Positions 6,117 through 9,307 of a DNA stretch of 9,307 nucleotides are shown piece after piece. The DNA is taken from positions 1-9,307 of the forward strand of contig JAQSDS010000009.1 in NCBI GenBank assembly GCA_029946045.1, in the 5' to 3' direction. The notes below the pieces were generated by a model that made no database searches, was not told where the DNA came from, and was given only the letters and a program-made list of their open reading frames with translations. Made by a program: the position numbers and the translations under genes. The DNA comes from Rhodoferax sp. (lineage in GTDB: Bacteria > Pseudomonadota > Gammaproteobacteria > Burkholderiales > Burkholderiaceae_C). How positions within the stretch are numbered: the first letter of the stretch is position 1; the number at the start of each line of letters is the position of its first letter.

Positions 6117-6136
6117 GCCACGGAAGGGTCCGTGGC
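6117..6136. other. Perfect 8-bp hairpin after the terC-like gene
   Basis: GCCACGGA (6117-6124) and TCCGTGGC (6129-6136) pair perfectly around AGGG, 10 nt after the stop at 6106. The stem is stable and well placed to end the terC transcript, but it is followed by TAGAATGGGG rather than a T-run. It may act as a Rho-assisted end, a 3' stabiliser, or a structure in the leader of the hemerythrin gene (61 nt further on). Confidence 0.4.
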
Positions 6137-6196
6137 TAGAATGGGGCTCAGGCCGGTACCGCTACTGGCCACCCAAACCCATCCTTCATACAACTT

Positions 6197-6577
6197 ATGG
6201 CTATCGAATGGCGTGACAGCTTCCTTCTGGGCGACGCCGATATCGACACCCAGCACCAAACGCTTTTTGCACTGGTAAACGCACTGCTCGCAGCCACTGA
6301 CAAGTCACAACTCACCCAGTGTGTGGCCAACTTGCTCAAGCACACGCGGGAACATTTTGCGCACGAAGAAGCCTTCATGCGCGACATCAACTATCCGGGC
6401 AGAACAGCGCACCTTGAGCAGCACAAAACCTTGCTGACCAAACTGGGGCATACCGCGGAACTCATCGCCAACTACAGCCTGACCATGGCGAATCTGGAAT
6501 CCTTTCTTGCTGCCTGGCTGATCAATCACATGGAGACGCTGGATGGGCCTTTGGTGACCCACATCCGGCGGCAGTGA
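6197..6577 (+). CDS. Bacteriohemerythrin (single-domain O2-binding diiron protein)
   Basis: A 126-residue protein that is one hemerythrin domain with nothing attached. All seven classical diiron ligands are in place: His20 (IDTQHQ), His53 and Glu57 (HFAHEE), His72 and His76 (HLEQH), His111 and Asp116 (NHMETLD). Family members bind O2 reversibly at a non-haem diiron centre and in bacteria serve as O2 carriers or sensors, or deliver O2 to methane monooxygenase. Here no oxygenase or signalling domain is attached. No signal peptide or membrane segment is present, so it is cytosolic. The start at 6197 (MAIEWRDSFLLGD) agrees with the family N-terminus, with Trp5 and Asp17 conserved, but no Shine-Dalgarno is apparent. 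It lies 90 bp after the terC-like gene, with its own promoter not obvious. Confidence 0.93.
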   Translation: MAIEWRDSFLLGDADIDTQHQTLFALVNALLAATDKSQLTQCVANLLKHTREHFAHEEAFMRDINYPGRTAHLEQHKTLLTKLGHTAELIANYSLTMANLESFLAAWLINHMETLDGPLVTHIRRQ

Positions 6578-6740
6578 GCCCGACATCACGCATGTTGGCG
6601 AGCCGCTTTTTTTATGCCAAACTTTCGGGCAACAGCGACGCAACAGGCTTGCAAACCATGTATCGACATTTTTTGCGAATTTGAAGACAATGCACCGCTG
6701 GCAAATTTTTATGCCGGTTAACTCAATAAGGAAATAACAA
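6578..6740. other. 163-bp intergenic region with nested inverted repeats and a T7 run
   Basis: GCCCGA (6578-6583) pairs with TCGGGC (6625-6630), and inside it TTGGC (6595-6599) pairs with GCCAA (6616-6620); a T7 run (6607-6613) lies in the loop. The hemerythrin transcript may end at the run: GGC/GCC just before it could form a 3-bp stem, which is weak. The 3' half holds TTGAAG and AATTTT about 17 bp apart, a poor promoter candidate for the basic protein gene. AAGGAAA upstream of the ATG at 6741 is a good Shine-Dalgarno. Confidence 0.3.
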
Positions 6741-7121
6741 ATGGCAACTGCAAAAAAAGTGTCTCCCAAAGCTAATGCAATTCCAAAGAAAACTGCGGCA
6801 CCGGTCAAGGTCAGCAAGCCAGTGGCCAAGGCAGTTGCCAAGGCAGCGCCCAAAAAAGCGCCTCTGTCCAAAGCTGCCAAGGCGGTAGAAAAAATCAACG
6901 CCAGCATTGCCAAGCTCACCGAGCGCAAGAACAAAATCAATGCAGAAATTCAGGCCTTGCGGGATCAGCGTGCAGCTTTGAAGGCTGCCCCTGCAGCGGC
7001 TCCTGCGCCAGCGCCAACGAAAGCAAAAGCGGCTGCCAAGCCCGCTGTCAAGGCGGCTGCCAAGCCTGCTGTCAAAGCTACGGCACCGGCCAAGAAAACC
7101 AAGGCTGCTGCGAAGAAATAA
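6741..7121 (+). CDS. Histone H1-like Lys/Ala/Pro-rich DNA-binding protein
   Basis: A 126-residue, highly basic and low-complexity protein. Residues 1-43 are a Lys/Ala/Pro/Val tail (KVSKPVAKAVAKAAPKKAP). Residues 44-82 lose Pro, are richer in Glu, Asn, Ile and Leu, and look like a helical or coiled-coil core (KINASIAKLTERKNKINAEI). Residues 83-126 form a second Ala/Pro/Lys tail with AAAKPAVK repeated. Such tails are typical of H1-like nucleoid proteins common in Burkholderiales and of AlgP-type proteins; they bind DNA or nucleic acid non-specifically. That role is inferred from composition. AAGGAAA 9 nt before the ATG supports the start. Two 24-nt tandem units in the gene (7029-7076) suggest length variation between strains. 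A terminator-like structure follows. Confidence 0.8.
   Translation: MATAKKVSPKANAIPKKTAAPVKVSKPVAKAVAKAAPKKAPLSKAAKAVEKINASIAKLTERKNKINAEIQALRDQRAALKAAPAAAPAPAPTKAKAAAKPAVKAAAKPAVKATAPAKKTKAAAKK
7029..7076 (+). repeat. Two tandem 24-nt coding repeats (AAAKPAVK)
   Basis: Units 7029-7052 and 7053-7076 differ at 2 of 24 bases, both third-position changes (CCC/CCT and AAG/AAA), and encode the same eight residues. Slippage or unequal exchange could add or remove units in frame and change the length of the basic tail. Confidence 0.85.
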
Positions 7122-7149
7122 TTCGCTAGCGCGACACCGTCGTGTTGCC

Positions 7150-7187
7150 CTGCCTGAGCAGTCACTCGGGCAGTGGCCAGGTTTTTT
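7150..7187 (+). terminator. Probable terminator after the histone-like gene
   Basis: CTGCCTGAG (7150-7158) and CTCGGGCAG (7165-7173) form a 9-bp stem with one G-U pair and a 6-nt loop; T6 at 7182-7187 follows 8 nt after the stem. The extra spacing makes it less than ideal. An alternative shorter stem CACT/AGTG (7163-7166/7172-7175) brings the stem slightly nearer to the T-run. Confidence 0.45.
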
Positions 7188-7234
7188 AAACGCCTTGACA
7201 CTGGATTGGCCTAGGTCATGTTTAAGGAGTACCC

Positions 7235-7459
7235 ATGTTTCCTGAATACCGCGACCTGATCGCTCAATTGAAGATTTCCGACCTCAATTTTGTGCGCCTG
7301 TTCGAAAAACACAATACGCTGGACCAGAAAATCAGGCACATGGAAGCGCACATCGAACCTGGCAACCATGAGGAAATCGAACACCTGAAAAAGGAAAAGC
7401 TCCTACTCAAGGACGGCCTCTACATCATCCTGAAGAAGGCCGCTGCTGCCAACAACTAA
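7235..7459 (+). CDS. YdcH/DUF465 family small protein
   Basis: A 74-residue protein matching the YdcH (DUF465) family by size and pattern: an N-terminal MFPEYRDLIAQLK, then FxxLFEKHNTLDQKIRHME, then EIEHLKKEKLLLKDGLYIIL at the C-terminus. It should form a two-helix antiparallel coiled coil in the cytosol, with helices near residues 17-41 and 44-68. The function of the family is unknown. AAGGAG stands 6 nt before the ATG, a strong Shine-Dalgarno, and the terminator-like hairpin upstream suggests independent transcription. It ends 51 bp before the convergent LysR gene. No Cys or Trp is present. Confidence 0.88.
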   Translation: MFPEYRDLIAQLKISDLNFVRLFEKHNTLDQKIRHMEAHIEPGNHEEIEHLKKEKLLLKDGLYIILKKAAAANN

Positions 7460-7510
7460 GAACAGGGTCCGGCGGCATCAGCAGACAAGGGCACCCTCGC
7501 CCCCCAGAGA

Positions 7511-8431
7511 TCAGGCCTGTACCTGGGCCAGCGCGGTCAGCAACATGTCGATGAAAACCCGTGTCTTGACCGGCATCAGCTTGCGCTCCGGGAACACCGC
7601 CCACGCCGTGGGACTGGGCAGACTCCAGCCCGGCAACACCCGGCGCAGTGCGCCCCGCCGAACCTCCGGTGCGGCAATGTAGTCAGGCACGGCCGCAATA
7701 CCGGCACCAGCACACGCCAACTTGATCAGCAACTCCGGGGAATTGGCGCTGACCCTGCCCGGTGGGACACCCTGCCAACGCTGCTCGCCCTGCTGCAGTG
7801 TCCAGCCAGCAGCGTCTCCATTGGCTAGCAGCATCCTGATAGCTGAATGACGCGCCAGATCAGCGGGCGCCTGCGGTTCCCCGTGTTCCGCCAGGTAGTT
7901 GGGGGCCGCATACAAACCCAAGGAAAAAACGGCCAGGCGCCGTGCGGCCAGCGAGGCATCGTCGGGCAGATTGCCCATGCGTAGCACCACATCAAAACCC
8001 TCGCCCAGCAGATCCACCAACCGCGGCGACAAGTCCAGCTCGAGCTGGATGGCCGGATACAGCGCAACGAAGGCAGCCAGCGTGTCGGCCAGCACCAGGT
8101 TGGCAAAGTCGCTGGGCATGGACACCCGCAGGCGTCCGCTCGGTGTGGCTTGACGGCGTTCGCTCAAGGCCGCCACCGCCTCCACTTCAGACACCACCTG
8201 GCGCGCATGCTCCAGCAGTTGCAGGCCGAATTCGGTCAGTGACTGGCGCCGGGTGGTGCGCAGCAGCAGGCGCTCGCCCAGCCGGTGTTCCAGCGCTGCC
8301 AGTCGACGCGACACCGTGGACTTGGGCAAACCCAAGCGCTCGGCAGCGCGGCTGAAACTGCCCAACTCGGCCACGCTGGCAAAGATGAGCAGGTCGTTGG
8401 GGTCGATCATTGGGCTGGATTGTTCTGGCAT
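7511..8431 (-). CDS. LysR-family transcriptional regulator, divergent from tartrate/malate dehydrogenase
   Basis: A 306-residue LysR-type regulator of standard length. The N-terminal winged helix-turn-helix spans about residues 12-70 (FASVAELGSFSRAAERLGLPKSTVSRRLAALE), and the effector-binding domain about 96-300 (GRLRVSMPSDFANLVLADTLAAF). It lies back-to-back with a tartrate/D-malate dehydrogenase gene, with 105 bp between the starts. That geometry is typical of a LysR regulator of the adjacent catabolic gene, with tartrate, malate or a product as possible co-inducer. The link is inferred from context and no ligand can be read from the sequence. The ATG at 8431 or the ATG eight codons in (MIDPNDLL) could be the start; neither has a clear Shine-Dalgarno. 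The second would still keep the whole helix-turn-helix. Confidence 0.9.
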   Translation of the reverse strand: MPEQSSPMIDPNDLLIFASVAELGSFSRAAERLGLPKSTVSRRLAALEHRLGERLLLRTTRRQSLTEFGLQLLEHARQVVSEVEAVAALSERRQATPSGRLRVSMPSDFANLVLADTLAAFVALYPAIQLELDLSPRLVDLLGEGFDVVLRMGNLPDDASLAARRLAVFSLGLYAAPNYLAEHGEPQAPADLARHSAIRMLLANGDAAGWTLQQGEQRWQGVPPGRVSANSPELLIKLACAGAGIAAVPDYIAAPEVRRGALRRVLPGWSLPSPTAWAVFPERKLMPVKTRVFIDMLLTALAQVQA

Positions 8432-8480
8432 GCGATCAATGATAGCCAGCTACCGACTGGGTGAGCCTGCCTGCCGCTTG

Positions 8481-8503
8481 TTTAACCGTGAATAATGGTT
8501 CAA
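8481..8503. promoter_or_regulatory. Candidate LysR operator in the divergent gap
   Basis: TTTAACC (8481-8487) and GGTTCAA (8497-8503) are inverted arms, 6 of 7 positions matched, spaced by 9 bp. The site fits the T-N11-A pattern of LysR binding sites (T8483 to A8495). It lies 34-56 bp before the dehydrogenase ATG and overlaps the AATAAT hexamer (8491-8496) that may be its -10 element. Confidence 0.4.
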
Positions 8504-8525
8504 TTGGCCCTTGTCAACAAACATT

Positions 8526-8531
8526 CAGGAG
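8526..8531 (+). promoter_or_regulatory. Shine-Dalgarno of the tartrate/malate dehydrogenase gene
   Basis: The hexamer CAGGAG, with AGGAGA as the core, sits 5 nt before the ATG at 8537 and makes that start firm. Confidence 0.7.
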
Positions 8532-8536
8532 ACTTC

Positions 8537-9307
8537 ATGAAGACCTACAAGATTGCTTGCATCGCCGGTGACGGCATTGGTAAGGAAGTGATGCCCGAAG
8601 GCCTGCGCGCCTTGCAAGCGGCGGACCAGCGCTTCAAACTGGGACTGGAATTTACCCACTTCGACTGGGCCCATTGTGACTATTACCTGGCGCACGGCAA
8701 GATGATGCCCGACGACTGGAAGCAGCAGCTGTCGGGCTTCGACGCCATTTATTTTGGTGCGGTCGGCTGGCCCGCCACGGTGCCTGACCACATCTCGCTG
8801 TGGGGTTCCTTGTTGAAGTTCCGCCGCGAATTTGACCAGTACATCAACTTGCGCCCAGTGCGCTTGTTTGAAGGTGTGCCCTGCCCGCTGGCGGGGCGTC
8901 AAGCCGGTGACATCGAGTACTTTGTGGTGCGCGAAAACACCGAGGGCGAATACACCTCGCTGGGCGGCATCATGTACGAGGGCACCGAGCGCGAAATCGT
9001 GATCCAGGAGTCGGTCTTTTCGCGCCACGGCGCCGACCGGCTGCTGAAATACGCGTTTGAGCTGGCCCAAAGCCGCCCGCGCAAGCACCTGACGCTGGCC
9101 ACCAAATCCAACGGCATCGCCATCAGCATGCCGTGGTGGAACAGCCGCGCCGACGCAGTGGGCAGCGCCTACCCCGAGGTGACGGTGGACAAACAGCACA
9201 TCGACATCTTGAGCGCACGTTTCGTGCTGCAACCTGACCGCTTTGACGTGGTGGCGGCCACCAATTTGTTTGGTGACATTTTGTCGGACCTGGGTCCGGC
9301 CACCACC
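8537..9307 (+). CDS. Tartrate/D-malate dehydrogenase, N-terminal 257 residues (3' end outside window)
   Basis: The frame from the ATG at 8537 stays open to the edge. It covers 257 residues of a protein that in the family is about 360 long, so roughly the last 100 are missing. It belongs to the isocitrate/isopropylmalate dehydrogenase superfamily, tartrate dehydrogenase/decarboxylase and D-malate dehydrogenase (TtuC/DmlA) branch. These enzymes oxidise and decarboxylate tartrate or D-malate with NAD+ and a divalent metal. Seen here: GDGIGKEV (11-18), the substrate arginines in SLWGSLLKFRREFDQ (Arg96, Arg97) and NLRPVR (Arg106), RENTEGEY (132-139, catalytic Tyr139), Lys190, and metal aspartates Asp223, Asp247 and Asp251 (NLFGDILSDLGP). 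AGGAGA, 5 nt before the ATG, is a good Shine-Dalgarno. Which of tartrate or D-malate is the physiological substrate cannot be read from the sequence. Confidence 0.9.
   Translation, partial: MKTYKIACIAGDGIGKEVMPEGLRALQAADQRFKLGLEFTHFDWAHCDYYLAHGKMMPDDWKQQLSGFDAIYFGAVGWPATVPDHISLWGSLLKFRREFDQYINLRPVRLFEGVPCPLAGRQAGDIEYFVVRENTEGEYTSLGGIMYEGTEREIVIQESVFSRHGADRLLKYAFELAQSRPRKHLTLATKSNGIAISMPWWNSRADAVGSAYPEVTVDKQHIDILSARFVLQPDRFDVVAATNLFGDILSDLGPATT

Noticed and set aside
7195..7223. TTGACA at 7195-7200 as the -35 of a promoter for the YdcH-type gene
   Set aside because: The hexamer is exact, but at 16-18 bp no good -10 is seen, and the start would fall inside the Shine-Dalgarno of the gene.
8511..8520. 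TTGTCAACAA as a second copy of the half-site of the palindrome at 712-731
   Set aside because: It shares only GTCAACAA (8 bases), lacks the matching second arm, and could be chance.
8525..9232. A 235-codon minus-strand open frame opposite the dehydrogenase gene
   Set aside because: The plus frame carries all the conserved dehydrogenase motifs, and the minus frame is His/Gln/Val-rich with no recognisable domain.

Overview
The window looks like a chromosomal segment of a betaproteobacterium, most likely in the order Burkholderiales and perhaps a Comamonadaceae member such as Rhodoferax or Polaromonas. The grounds are GC-rich coding DNA and the gene families present: an ExoD-type membrane protein, a YdcH-type small protein, a Lys/Ala/Pro-rich histone-H1-like protein, a bacteriohemerythrin, and a LysR regulator divergent from a tartrate/D-malate dehydrogenase. 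The taxonomic call is inference.

Layout. Positions 1-677 (minus) encode the first 225 residues of a large predicted surface or secreted protein. It carries an EPRxLLSAD motif (LEPR-XLL type) followed by low-complexity, Thr/Ala/Gly/Asp-rich beta-repeat sequence; the rest lies beyond the window edge. Positions 678-925 are an unusually AT-rich divergent intergenic region with a perfect 20-bp palindrome, a second 9+9 inverted repeat, a perfect FNR-type box (TTGAT-N4-ATCAA) and a Fur-like element. It separates the surface-protein gene from an unrecognised 269-codon gene (926-1735, plus). Positions 1755-2378 (minus) encode a small soluble class III nucleotide cyclase. It is divergent, with a gap of about 42 bp, from a divergent FeoB-like ferrous iron transporter (2421-4520, plus). 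A minus-strand ExoD-family membrane protein follows (about 4561-5187). It is divergent from a TerC-family membrane protein (5372-6106, plus) that has a hairpin-rich leader.

Next on the plus strand come a single-domain bacteriohemerythrin with all seven diiron ligands (6197-6577), a histone-H1-like basic protein (6741-7121) with a likely terminator, and a YdcH/DUF465 protein (7235-7459). The window ends with a LysR regulator (7511-8431, minus) divergent from the 5' 257 codons of a tartrate/D-malate dehydrogenase (8537 to the edge, plus).

How they fit together. Most genes appear to be separately transcribed housekeeping or accessory loci. An oxygen and iron thread is visible: FNR-like and Fur-like sites, FeoB, hemerythrin and a possibly Mn-related TerC. 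No operon links these parts, so the theme is suggestive only. The least ordinary parts are the 678-925 control region with its two flanking genes, the FeoB with altered G-domain motifs, and the cyclase with Lys in place of the catalytic Arg. I found no mobile element, CRISPR array, tRNA or rRNA.
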